This document shows, piece after piece, positions 11,096 to 22,557 of a stretch of 64,000 nt of DNA (position 1 is its first letter; each line of letters begins with the position of its first letter). Under the pieces are notes generated by a model. It was not told the DNA's origin. It saw only the letters and a list, made by a program, of their open reading frames with translations, and did no database searches. The translations under genes were made by a program, and so were the position numbers. The DNA is from Stenogyne calaminthoides (Eukaryota > Streptophyta > Magnoliopsida > Lamiales > Lamiaceae). The stretch lies in NCBI GenBank assembly GCA_037126765.1, contig JBBCBC010000007.1:22949667-23013666 (forward strand), written 5' to 3'.

Positions 11096-12885
11096 TATGC
11101 GACCTGCGAGGTTTGAATCCAATTTTTGTATTTATGGGGAATTGGTTTTGGAAGTGGAGTATCTCTAGGTATTCAATTTTAATATTTTGCCAAATTTTTT
11201 TTGGAAATTTTGGAATCGATCGGAATAGATTAAGACTTAAGACACCCAGCCGGCCCATTAATCGTGAATGAATTTTGTTTGGAGCCAAAAAGGGCCACTG
11301 GCGGGTCTTTAAATTTTTTAAATAAGATTTAAGAACGTGAATTACTGAAAAAAAATCCTTAGCCAAATTATTTTCCAAACTTGATTAGGGATATTTCCTT
11401 CTTTTCAGGGATATTCACGTACCCACGCTTATTTACAAGTTCATTTGCTTATATGTACGCCAAAAACCTCTCAAACCCTTCTTTTTAATATCATCGATCA
11501 ACAACCTCTCCTCAATTGTTTCCTCCCTTCTCTCATCAAGCAGATCTCTGGTAACTCTTCCCCTTTTTGTGTTCATAGATTACATTTGGTAGATTACATT
11601 TGCTAGTCGTTCTGTTACTTGTGTTTAGGTATGTTGCTTTTTGATTGTTCGCCACTGTATGTTAATGTGTTAACAAGTGAGAGGAATAGAGTGGTTCTAG
11701 AGAAATACCATCTTGTTAGTGGAGTGTTAATCAGATACACCAGGTTGAGGTACTCTGCTAAGTCTGCATCCTGAGTTTATGTTTGTTTTGGTGTGTTATT
11801 ACATAAGTGGAGTGCATGTAAAGCTGTAAAACTGTTATTTCTTCCCATGCTATGGCTGGAATATCCCTTATGTCCCATGCCATGGGGTGGTGAAGTTTAA
11901 TAAAATTGCCTTTTTTCTGTTAAAAAAAGAGTGGTTCTAGAGAATTTTAGAATTGCTTTGTTAACTATTGTTTTCCTTGTTTTATGATATTCTCTCTGCA
12001 AACCGTGTTAATTCGTGGGCAGATAGCATGTTGTGCGCTTGCTGTAAGTTTTTAATGGATTTTAAGTGATTTACACACCTATAAACATGTTGAGTAAACT
12101 GAATTCTGATTTTGTAGACTGAAGTGGTAAATATGCTCATTAAAAATCTCTTGGACAACATAAGGCAGATAAATCAGTCAAATATTAGACTAGGTATTAC
12201 GGTTAAGTCAAGAGAGAGAAAATTATGCTTTTTCCAAATCATTGTAATACTTCTCATCAACTTCACTAATTATTGTATTGGCTTCTTGGAATCCTTGCTG
12301 AAACTAACAAGTATTGCTTGCATAAATTCCTTTATATCACAAAAGACCTTCTTTATTATTAGTATTATACAAAAACAAATTCAGATATGAAAAATGCTCA
12401 TATTTGTAATTGTTGTAATGATTCCTTTTCAATAGTGTGGTTCAGGTTTTGCCTCAATGTGATTTAGACCTGTTAAACACAATCTTGGGCTTTTTCATGT
12501 TCAGGCCATAAATGAGATTAGAATTGAAAAGACGGAGGATGGAAGATGGAAAAGGTAGAAAAAGATGTATGGTTACGGAGTTATGTTTTCTTATAAATTC
12601 ATCTGATATGATATTTGTTTTATAGGTGATATCTAAGGAGGAGAAGATTTCAGATTCGTCGTTTGAAGTGCATGAAAATTATTTTTGAAGACATATAAGA
12701 CATTGTTTTTTTTTTTTTAGTTTATTGTTTCATGTAGTTTTCATAAAAAAAGATTGTTGTTTGGTTTCTATTGTTTGAAAGTATTTTTTGTTAATGCAAA
12801 TTTTTTTTTTATCTTTAATTAATTTAGTTTTTGTTGTAATATTTATTATTTAGTATTATTACTGATTTAATATATATAAAAATTC
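11096..12885. other. Non-coding stretch, possible gene-derived pieces, one LINE insertion
   Basis: No convincing protein. There are some gene-like signals: a pyrimidine-rich leader-like stretch at 11460-11550 ending in a consensus splice donor (CTCTG/GTAACTC at about 11550), GTAAGT near 12042, and a short open stretch between an acceptor-like site near 12505 and a donor-like AAG/GTAGAA near 12555. The possible exons do not join into one open frame. It may be internal sequence of the CACTA element that ends at 13852, including captured host DNA; this is inference. Confidence 0.3.
11705..11927 (+). mobile_element. 5'-truncated LINE 3' end with 17-bp target duplication
   Basis: A 223-bp insert is flanked by perfect direct repeats AGAGTGGTTCTAGAGAA at 11688-11704 and 11928-11944. 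It ends with TTTAATAAAATTGCC, a T-rich stretch and an A-tail (11921-11927), the usual 3' end of plant L1-type LINEs. Long variable TSD, A-tail and severe 5' truncation are the hallmarks of target-primed reverse transcription. Confidence 0.8.
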
Positions 12886-13852
12886 AAATAAATTGATAAT
12901 AAAAGTAATTTTTTCACGATGAAATAAATGCGTCACAATATGTATCATTTTTATGATGAAATAATAGTCACGGTATGTTAATTAATCATGACGATATATG
13001 TAGTTACTATATCAATTTCTTTAGTGACGATTATCATCATTGTCACTGAATAATATTTTTAATGACAAAAAATATTTTGTCACCACTTGTACATCTTTAA
13101 CGACGACGAATATTTCGTCACTAAAGTCCAATTCTTTGTGAAGAAATTCAGTTGTCATTATATCTATATATATAACCATGATCATTTTTTCGTCATTTTT
13201 TTGCAATGCTTTCATGATGAGAAAATGTCAAATATGACGAACAATATATTGTCACCAAATCTAAACTTCTAGTGATGATTATTATTATCGTCATTAAATA
13301 ATACATTATAGTGACAAAAATAATTTGTCACAATTTCCACATCATTTTGCGACAATAAAAATTTTGTCACTAAATCATACTATTTAGTGAAAAAATTTAT
13401 CGTCATTTTAGATGTATACATATAACGACAATCAATATTTCATCACCGAATAACAACTCTTTCTTGACGAATATACATGCGACGAAATAACCAAGCTAAT
13501 TGTGACAAAATTAACGTCACTAAAGTAACTTTTTTTGTGACAATTATTTATATTGTCACGTAAAGTTAAACTTTAGTGACGAAACATCATATTAAGCGAC
13601 GAATTTTTGATGCCTAAAGTGACAATTTATGCGTCACAATAGATGGAAACATATAGGGACGATGACCTTTTTCGTCACCAAATGATGCCCTTTTCACGAC
13701 GAATTAATATACCGTCACATTTTTCATAATACCACGCACTATAAATGACGATCTATGCCACAAAATAATTCATCACAAATTATCAGTTGTGATGAAAAAT
13801 TATGTTTCAGTGACGAATTTTTTCGTCGCGATTTCTCGAATTTCCTGTAGTG
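12886..13852. mobile_element. Right end of a CACTA transposon (subterminal repeats and TIR)
   Basis: The stretch ends at 13852 with CCTGTAGTG; read from the right it begins CACTACAGGAAATTCGAG, a classic CACTA terminus. The preceding kilobase is filled with about fifteen short palindromic units of the form GTGACGA...TCGTCAC, spaced a few tens of bases, the subterminal transposase-binding repeats of this superfamily. The matching left end is not found in the window. The right flank begins CACCTC, inside copia sequence, so the transposon was inserted in the copia fragment that follows. Confidence 0.85.
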
Positions 13853-16190
13853 CACCTCTATATCTCCTCTCTTAACGATTTCTCGTCTAAAATGGTATTT
13901 TCTTTTAATGTGTTTGTTGGCTTTGTGGGCTCTTGGTTCCCTTAAATTTGCAACTGCCTCCAGCGGATATTGCTGGGCAAATTCGGAACTACATCCAAGT
14001 CCACTATGAAGTTCTTGAGTCAAACCGCTTCTTCTGTTGCTTCATAAGCAGCTACATATTCGACTTCCATGGTTGAGTCAGTGATGCAATCTTGCTTCAC
14101 ACTCCTCCATGTCATGGCTACACTTCCCAAACTTAACACATTACCTGAGACAGATCTTCTGGAATCTATATCTGATTGGAAATCTGAGTCCGTGTATCCT
14201 ATGTGAATAACATTGTCCGACTGATAAACTAACATTCTATCTTGAGTTCTTTTCAGAAATTTAAGAATGTTCTTAACAGCGGTCCAATGTTCTTTTCCCG
14301 GATTACTCTGATATCTTGCTACCATTCCTACGGCAAAGAAAATATTCAGCCTCGTGCACAATATTGCATACATGAGGCTTCCAACTGCCGACGCATATGA
14401 AATTCCCCTCATATCATCTATCTCGTTTTGTGTCTTGGGACACATTTCTTTTGACAGATGGATTCCATGTCTGAAAGGTAAGAAACATTTCTTGGAATCT
14501 TGCATGTTGAATCGCTTCAAAACAGTGTCTATGTATGAAGCTTGGGATAAGTCAATCATCATTTTCCTGCGATCTAGAGTGATCTTGATCCCTAGGATGT
14601 GACCAGCTTCTCCTAAGTCTTTCATATCAAACTGATTTGACAGCCACACCCTCACGTCTAATAACACCTTTACATCGTTTTCGATGAGCAGAATGTCGTC
14701 TACGTATAGTACTAAGAATACCAAGACAATTCCAACACACTTTTTGTATACACAACTCTCGAACTCGTTTTGATCGAAACCGTAGGATTTTATAACTTGA
14801 TCAAAATATTGGTTCCAAGCTCGGGATGCTTGCTTTAGTCCGTAAATGGATTTCTTAAGCTTGCAAACTAGATGCTCTTGGCCTTTCGCAATGAAACCTT
14901 TCGGTTGGCGCATATAGATATCTTCTTCAAGACTTCTGTTTAGGAAAGTTGTCTTGACATCCATTTGCCAGATCTCGAAATCTAGATGTGTAGCTATCAA
15001 CAAGAGAATACAGATGGACTTCAACATGGCTACAGGCGAAAAGGTTTCCTCATAATCGATCCCTTCTTTCTGAGTATACCCTTTTGCCACAAGTTTAGCC
15101 TTGAAGGTCTCAACCTTCCCGTCCGGTCCTCTTTTTCTCTTGTAAACCCACTTACATCCAATGGGTTTTACCCCACTGGGTGGTTCGATTAGCTCCCACA
15201 CTTAATTATGATCCATAGAACCCATCTCGGCTTCCATCGTTGTTTGCCAAGAATTTGCATCCTTGTCTTGGATCGCCTCGTTCTAAGACCATGGGTCTGA
15301 TTCTTCTTCTGAGATCAAGTCCAAAGACTCTCCTATCCCTAAGAATTGCTCGGGTTGTCTAACAACCCTCCCACTGCGACGAGGTTCTGATTGTGTAGAT
15401 GTGACGCTTGGTATATCGACTTGTACAGTTGGTGTTGGAGTTGGCCCTCTTAATTCATTTAGGGTAATCTCACTGTTGGGCTTTCTATTGTTCATATAGT
15501 CTTCTTCCAAAAATCTAAAGTGTGTACTTATTACAACTCTTTGATCATTGGGACCATAGAACATACACCCTTTCGTTCCCTCGGGATACCCTATAAACAA
15601 CATTAATTCCGAACTTGGGTCCAACTTACCGGCTTTCTTGTCCAACACGTAAGTCGGACAACCCCAAATTCTCATGTGTCTTAGACTGGGCTTGTGCCCG
15701 GTCCACAGTTCCTTTGGGATTTTAGGAACCGATTTGGATGGTACCATGTTTAGAATGTAAGTTGTTGTTTCCATGGCATGCCCCAAAAACGACTTGGGAA
15801 GATCCGAATAACTCATCATTGATCTGACCATTTCTAGAAGAGTTTTGTTTCTTCATTCTGCTACCCCTTTTTCTTGAGGGGTACCGGGAGCAATTAACTG
15901 GGATACAATCCCTTCGTCTGATAAGTAGTTCAAAAAATCATCGCTGAGGTATTCGCCTCCATGATCAGATCGTAGAAACTTGATACTCTTTTCCCTATGT
16001 TTTTCTGCTTCGGCCTTAAACGCTTTGAACTTATCAAAGGTCTCGAACTTATGCTTCATGAGGAAAATGTATCCATATCTTGAGTAGTCATCGATAAACG
16101 TAACGAAATACTCATAATCTCCTCTTGCTTTGATTGACATTGGACCACATACGTCAGTATGAACGATTTCTAACACTTCAGTGGCTCTAT
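13853..16190 (-). pseudogene. Copia fragment (IN core to RNase H), interrupted by stops only
   Basis: Minus-strand pol remnant cut at both sides, on the left by the CACTA end and on the right at about 16190 within integrase. The integrase pieces 16176-15853 (HTDVCGPM, FLRSDHGGEYLS) and 15831-15283, and a 393-residue RT/RNase H frame 15201-14020 (TTFLN, LKQASRAW, YVDDILL, TDSDFQSDIDSR), are all in the same reading frame. They are separated by single stop codons, e.g. TGA at the GVAE/RNKT junction. After a TGA at 14020 the RNase H tail continues to 13853 with frame damage. No LTR is associated. Confidence 0.88.
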
Positions 16191-18246
16191 TCCGTGCACC
16201 TATAAAGCGCTAAATTCGACTAAGTACAATGTAAGTGTGCATATGTGTGTGTGGTTTTATAGGCATTTAGGTTAGCCTTTCGGGCTAACATTGCACTATC
16301 GTGTAAGTTCATTAAATTACTTCAACATAAAATGAACCTACTTATGAGGCATTCTCTCTCACCTTATTTATTCAATAATGGACATTGAACCACTGCAGAA
16401 TGTTGGGATTTGTGACGGGTAACTAGATGCGACAATTTTGCGACGACATGGTCAAATTGAAATTTAGCTAGCTTCAAAATTTGCGACCGGTTTTACAATG
16501 ACTTAGCGGTTATAGTTAATTAAAACGACGATGTTTAAGTTAAGTTTTGTGACGAGAAGCCCGTCGCAAATCACAATTTGAATTTGTGACTAGTAAAACA
16601 ACTCAAGTTACATGACGCCTCATGTGCCAGGCTGAGTTATTGTCGATGATTGATTTGCTACGGTCTCGTTAAAAATCCAAACACTTGAGACGATGTCCAA
16701 AGCCCGTCTTAGGAGTCCTTGTTTCACCCAAAGTTCATCTACACTTATTTCTTGTGTCCATCTTCAATTTCACCCTATGTTGACCAAGAAATGTCCATTA
16801 ACAGCTGAAAATTAAACCTATTTTTATGGAATTTCTTCCACCTTTTTCTCAACGACAAAAACTCGTATGAGACAGTCTTGAGACGGGATACAACCTAACA
16901 CAAATCACATCCACCTCTCTCAAAGTGTTAAAACGTCAATGCCCAAATTATGTCCTGTCTCATACAAGTGTGGCTCTTTCTCAACAACCTCTGAAGAAAG
17001 TTATAGCCCAACTAAAAACAAGGCCTGTAAGAAAGAGATAAAATCTCGGTGTTCAGATATACAACATACTCAACTCTCCCTTTACATTCTTACTTTACGT
17101 AGATATATTGTATTTTTCCGTATTATTTTATCTGTATTCACAAATATTGCAATAGTGATGTCGGAAACATATTGTATTAGTGATCTTGTCATCACCTGTA
17201 ACTTTTTCCTTCTTTTGGATTTTCCGCATCGCCAACCCCATTTCCTTTAATTTTCATTCACAAAATTATCTAATCATCGACATCCCAAACCAAACGTCCT
17301 GACTTAGGAAATTTTTGGCATAAAAAGGAAGAAGATATATATCCTTGATTTGCTTGTAAAATCGAAGTTGATGACCTTAATTTTTGAAGCCTCATCCTGA
17401 GGTTTTGAAGTTCGACGGAAGGATTATACTCTAGTGTTTGAGTGAAGAGACAAAAGAGTACTCTAGAGCCAACTAGCCCCTTGCCATTTGCTTACATGAA
17501 CACCTTCATTCCGGAAAAGAAAATTAAGAAAAAAAGAATTAACAAGTTCTATTTAATCAAAAGCATGCACACCACATACCCTCTTCTATATCAAGAGATT
17601 ATGGACACAGGCGAGAATTCATGAGTAAACAATCCAGTTTAATGTTTGCATGAGTTTTAATATAAGTTTTTATTAGTATTAAAAGAGATAAACTTATTTT
17701 TTAATAACGGTTGAATGCTAAAATAATGGTATGTGAGGTAAATAAAATGAGATATAGCTGACTTTAGTGTGACAAAAGTAATGACATTCTTAAAAAGGTT
17801 TTGTTAAAAAAAAAAAACAAGTTGCTTTATTATCAATTAAAGAAACGTTCAATTAAGTAAGGGACATACATTTTGGGCAAATATTCAAATAAAAAGGAAA
17901 TGGGGGGAGTACCACTCAACTTGCTCCGCTCACAAGACAATCTCATTGTTTCTTTTATGCCTTAACTTCTATGTTTAAAATGAGAATTAACCCTTTGTGA
18001 TTTCTCTTATGAGTACATTTTCAAGTTAGGATTAGACATCATAAAAAATGGAAAAAAAAAAGGATATATTTATTTAGTTAGTTTCGAACCAAAATAGCCT
18101 AGGTGTCAGGTCAGAAAAATATATAAAATATTTGTACACTAGCTTTTACATTCACATGTACCCAATTGAAGGAGAACTTAAGTAAGTCACTCAAGTTTCC
18201 CAACATAATATTTAAAATCAATGCATATTTGAGATTGATATCTGAT
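16191..18246. other. Intergenic, no gene recognised
   Basis: The copia sequence stops at about 16190. At 16252-16258 the minus strand has CCTATAAAACC, a good TATA-like motif, and at 16271-16289 there is a perfect hairpin (GTTAGCC, 5-base loop, GGCTAAC). 16420-16700 is rich in GCGACRA/CGTCGC motifs resembling CACTA subterminal repeats, but no CACTA-type end was found. The remainder is AT-rich with short reading frames (e.g. 16939-17250) that resemble nothing I know. Confidence 0.4.
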
Positions 18247-18879
18247 CTATGATGCACGGATACTTCTAAAAAATCACTGCGCCATATCGGATACTCTTAG
18301 GGTGCGAGTGCGATTTACATCGGATTCGCACCGGATACCCCACGTGACGAATCCGTGAATAATTAAAAAAATATATAGGATACGCGTATCTGATTCGCTG
18401 GATATGTGTATCCTGTGCGGGAAGGGTGCGTGAGTGGTTATTTGTTTAGAATTTTTTTTTTTTTTTTTTTTTTGTAATTTTTCAAGACTAATACTTTATA
18501 TGGTCATGTTATTAAGTACTAAATGTGTTATTTCAATTAAACATTATTATGTAATATAATTACAATTGAACATTATTCCGATAGAACATTATTTCAATTG
18601 AACGTTATTTTTTAGTATAACTTATGTATTGAGCTGATGTTATTTGAATTAATGTTTTGTTACTTAATTACATTAAATTATTCAAAATGCTTAAGATTTA
18701 CGTGAATTACATACATTTGATATATTAATTTTAAAAATTTCATATATCTTATAGGTGTTATATATAATAAAATATAAATAAACAGATGTATCCTTGTCGT
18801 ATCACACCCTAATTTTTTTTAAATCCGTATTCCCATACCCATATCTTATCGCCCCGTACCCCGGACCTATGCAACATAG
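18247..18879 (+). mobile_element. Short non-autonomous hAT copy C
   Basis: A 633-bp copy of the hAT family also found at 62688-63789 and 31118-56252. It begins CTATGATGCACGGAT, followed by the GGATAC and GATTCGCACCGGATAC blocks, and ends ATCC...CTATGCAACATAG, with the internal block GTATCCTTGTCGTATCACACCC also in the other copies. The flanks TATCTGAT (18239-18246) and CATCTAAA (18880-18887) match only in five of eight positions, so the TSD is decayed. It lacks any coding sequence. Confidence 0.72.
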
Positions 18880-18928
18880 CATCTAAACTGTCAATTGAGA
18901 ATACTCAAATAAACAGCTCAAGCCCTAA

Positions 18929-19711
18929 GGGTATGTTTGTTTTGAGTTTGAGGTGGATGAGGCAAATCCGGATGGGGAAAAAAGGTGGATGGGGCAAATC
19001 CTGTGAATAGTAAAACCTTGTTTGTTTTGGGTTGGATGTAGTAGGGATGAATGAAGTTTTATGTCAAATCAATATTTTTTAATTATGATGATGTATTATT
19101 TTATTATTGTTAATTAGTAAGATAATGATTGAATGATTGTGTTGATGGTAATATATAAAAGTTAATATTATTATATATAACTATATGATAAATTATTTAA
19201 TTATTTAATTATAGGATATTGTATAATTTGATAATGAATATTATTTAATATGTATGTATATCATGTATTTGTAAGTACATGTAGTACTTAAAATTTTAAT
19301 AAAATTTATATGTAATAATTTCAAACACAATCATCGTTTGAATAATCAAACATGGAACATAAATAAAGTTTTGCATAAATTTTTTATTTTTTTAAACGTA
19401 ATAAACAAATCGATATTATGCATTTCATATCAATTTGTACTATGCATTGTCACGGGTGTCTATCTCTGTTAAAAAAAAACGCATTGTGACGGGTGTTATA
19501 TCAATTTTATATCTCTTTGAAATATATATTTAATATAAAAATATAGAGTTGATATGATTGATATTGGGTTATGTGAAAATGAGGGTGTAGATGTATAATA
19601 GAGAAGAATGTGTATTTGGATGGAGGATGGGATGTGAAAATCCAAAAATGGACGGGACGGAGGGAGGCCCATCCCCCATCCGGACCTCCCCGGCTGAAAA
19701 CAAACACCACC
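18929..19711. mobile_element. PIF/Harbinger-type MITE with TAA target duplication
   Basis: The left end GGGTATGTTTGTTTTGAG and the inverted right end GGTGGTGTTTGTTTTCAG form an imperfect terminal inverted repeat of the plant Tourist/Harbinger kind. The element is flanked by TAA at 18926-18928 and 19712-19714. The 783-bp interior is AT-rich and non-coding. Confidence 0.78.
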
Positions 19712-19859
19712 TAAGGGACAAAGTTGGGCATAGCTCGACTGTTAGTTCAAGAGACAACTGACTTAACGGGACTTGGTCAAATCGACTAAGTGTTGCATGT
19801 ACAAAGACAAAGAGAATGTGACTATGTGAGTGTTGAGTGCTTCAGAACAAAGTCTTCTT

Positions 19860-20062
19860 TTTCTTTTTTTTCTTTTTTTTTTTTAATTTTGATCGAACAA
19901 AGTTAGTTGTTAGTAGTTAGTACGTCAAGCACTCAAACACTCCACAAATTCACCAAGTCACCTTATAACTAACATACTCCAATTCGTTCACAAAGGGAAT
20001 CGAATCTGGGTCTCCCACTCAATTGAGGAACCCAGTGGCCAGGTGGGCTAAGTCATCTGGTT
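19860..20062 (-). mobile_element. tRNA-derived SINE with 16-bp target duplication
   Basis: Perfect direct repeats AGAACAAAGTCTTCTT at 19844-19859 and 20063-20078 flank a 203-bp insert. On the minus strand it starts with a tRNA-like head (TGACTTAGCCCACCTGG as A-box-like region, GATTCGATTCC as B-box near 19992) and ends in an A-rich tail (19860-19885 as T-rich plus strand). The internal polymerase III promoter, A-tail and long TSD identify a SINE. Confidence 0.88.
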
Positions 20063-20078
20063 AGAACAAAGTCTTCTT

Positions 20079-20559
20079 AATTTGAAGTCAATTAATTGGA
20101 AAGAGTTATTGACAATTGCTGGCGTGGACCAATGATAAGTGGACAATATTGTACAAGGTCAGACGACTAGCATACCAGTCTAGAACAACAGTACATATTC
20201 GACCAAAATTAAGGTGGACATCTCTAAAGTGTAAAGTGATAAGACATGCTAAATTTAAGAGATCTGATGCACGCAAGAAATAGGTGAGATTTAATTTATC
20301 TCTCCAATCAAAAATTTCAAATTTATCTCCATGAATATAGATTGTCTTGCCACCATATGAATATACAAAGAACACAAGTCTTCAAAGCATTCAAGCTTCA
20401 AGCAAAATACAATAATTAGTAAAAATAATTTTTCAAATGTTTAAGTTAATATATTTATTACTTAGATCATGAAAGAATATATAACATAGATTAATATTTT
20501 TAGCTTTGAGGTTTATTCTTCTAACTTCTAAGAGTGTTAGTAATTTTTAAAATAAAATG
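20079..20559. other. Short intergenic stretch, nothing recognised
   Basis: A minus-strand reading frame of 89 codons at 20106-20375 has no recognised domain and no supporting signals. The rest is AT-rich up to the CACTA element that begins at 20560. Confidence 0.3.
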
Positions 20560-20945
20560 CACTACAAAAAATACGGTGATTTACGACGGTTTTAGCGACG
20601 GTTTTTATCGTCGCTACTGGATGTAGCGACGATTTCAGCGACAATTTACTGACTGTCGGAGAAACGAGGGTCGCTGACTTTAGCGACGGTTATTGTGACA
20701 CCGTCGCTATTTAGCGACGGTAAATAACCGTCTCTACTTATCGACAGATTTGGCGACGGTTTCTGGGTCCGAACCCGGGTCAGAATTACCGTCGCTAAAG
20801 TCGTCGACAAGCAACGATAGTATAGCGATGGTAGCGACCAAAAATATTCGTCGCTATAACCGTCAAAAACTAGTGACGGATTAATGGTTAATTCTTCGCT
20901 ATTAGCGACCATAGATGTCGTCGCCAAAACCGTCGATAAACCGTG
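20560..20945. repeat. Left subterminal repeats of the CACTA element
   Basis: About a dozen GCGACGG, GTCGCTA or related units in both orientations within 385 bases, the expected binding sites of a TNPA-like protein. Matching units fill 30260-30616 at the other end. Confidence 0.8.
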
Positions 20946-21057
20946 AATTTTTGAGAAAAAAAGGGCTAGCAATGGTTCGAACCCGCGCCCGATGGGCGGC
21001 CGAGCGGCCACCAAACCACCCGAGCCACGGATCATGTCGAACCAAACCACCAAACAA

Positions 21058-21060
<3 letters not shown>

Positions 21061-21115
<55 letters not shown>

Positions 21116-21191
21116 CATCAAGTCTCCCAATTAAATGAGACAATTATCCGCTCACATGGGGGACCGAACACGAGACCTTGGGCGCCTGAGC

Positions 21192-21243
<52 letters not shown>

Positions 21244-21322
21244 CATCAAGTCTCCCAATTAAATGAGGCAATTATCCGCTCACATGGGGGACCGAACACG
21301 AGACCTTGGGCGCCTGAGCGGG
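21061..21322. repeat. Duplicated block with two long AT microsatellites
   Basis: Two AT runs (21061-21112 and 21195-21240) are each followed by nearly the same 82-base block, beginning AAGCATCAAGTCTCCCAATT and ending GCGCCTGAGCGGGA (21113-21194 and 21241-21322). The repeat period is about 128 bases, differing mainly in AT-run length. Confidence 0.85.
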
Positions 21323-21529
21323 AATCAATTCCGCTCGGGCACTTGCTTTCTTGCGCTTACTTAATGAAATTAATTTTATATGTCCTATAATTCATTTTTA
21401 AAAAAAAATTAGAATTCTTTATTTTAATTATCTTTTTTATTAATTCATTCACATTTTTATATAATTTTTATTAATATAAATTAATTTTTAAATTAAATTA
21501 TAATATATTAATCAATAAACAAGTTATAT

Positions 21530-22557
21530 TTTTCTATTTAAAAAAGTTCTACTTTTCTATATACAACAAGTTATACTTTTCTATCTAAACAAGTTATACT
21601 TTTCTATCTAAACAAGTTATACTTTTATATTTAAACAAGTTATACTTTACTATTTAAACAATTTATATTTTTCTATTTAATCAAGTAATACTTTTCTTTA
21701 AACTAGTTATACTTTTCTTTAAAAAAGTTATACTTTTCTATTTAATCAAGTAATACTTTTCTTTAAACAAGTTATACTTTTCTATTTAAACAAGTTATAC
21801 TTTTCTATTTAATCAAGTAATACTTTTTTATCTAAACAAGTTAAACTTTTCTATCTAAACAAGGTATATTTTTCTATCTCAACAAGTTATACTTTTCTAT
21901 CTAAACAAGTTATACTTTTCTATTTAAACAAGTTATACTTTTCTATTTAATCAAGTAATATTTTTCTATCTAAACAAGTTATACTTTTCTATTTAATCAA
22001 GTAATAGTTTTCTTTAAACAAGTTATACTTTTCTATTTAAACAAGTTATACTTTTCTAATTAAACAAGTTATACTTTTCTATTTAAACAAGTTATACTTT
22101 TCTATTTAAACAAGTTATACTTTTCTATTTAAACAAATTATACTTTTCTATTTAATCAAGTAATATTTTTCTTTAAACAAGTTATACTTTTCTATTTAAA
22201 CAAGTTATACTTTTCTATTTAATCAAGTAATATTTTTCTATCTAAACAAGTTATACTTTTCTATCTAAACAAGTTATACTTTTCTATTTAAACAAGTTAT
22301 ACTTTTGTATTTAAACAAGTTATATTTTTCTATTTAATCAAGTAATATTTTTCTATTTAAACAAGTTATACTTTTCTATTTAATTAAGTAATAGTTTTCT
22401 TTAAACAAGTTATACTTTTCTATCTAAACAAGTTATACTTTTCTAATTAAACAAGTTATACTTTTCTATTTAAACAAGTTATACTTTTCTATTTAAACAA
22501 GTTATACTTTTCTACTTAAACAAGTTATACTTTTCTATTTAAACAAGTTATACTTTT
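21530..22557. repeat. 23-bp minisatellite, left block
   Basis: Tandem array of a 23-base unit close to AACAAGTTATACTTTTCTAT plus TTA, with common variants ATCAAGTAATAC and shortened units TTTAAA. It lies in the CACTA element and continues after the solo LTR insertion at 24294-25712. No unique spacers occur, so it is not a CRISPR-like array. Confidence 0.93.

Noticed and set aside
12124..12390. An 88-codon reading frame starting MVNMLIKNLLDNIR
   Set aside because: AT-rich chance frame without domain; it overlaps the region with inconsistent splice signals.
16939..17250. A 103-codon reading frame in the intergenic part
   Set aside because: No recognisable motif, poor composition for plant coding DNA and no splice or promoter context.
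20960..21060. tRNA gene or SINE suggested by GGTTCGAACCC
   Set aside because: A B-box-like string is present but no cloverleaf, A-box at the right distance, tail or TSD could be found.
20646..21262. Reading frames running through the AT microsatellites (YIYIYI runs)
   Set aside because: Translation of AT repeats and CACTA subterminal repeats; no codon bias or domain.
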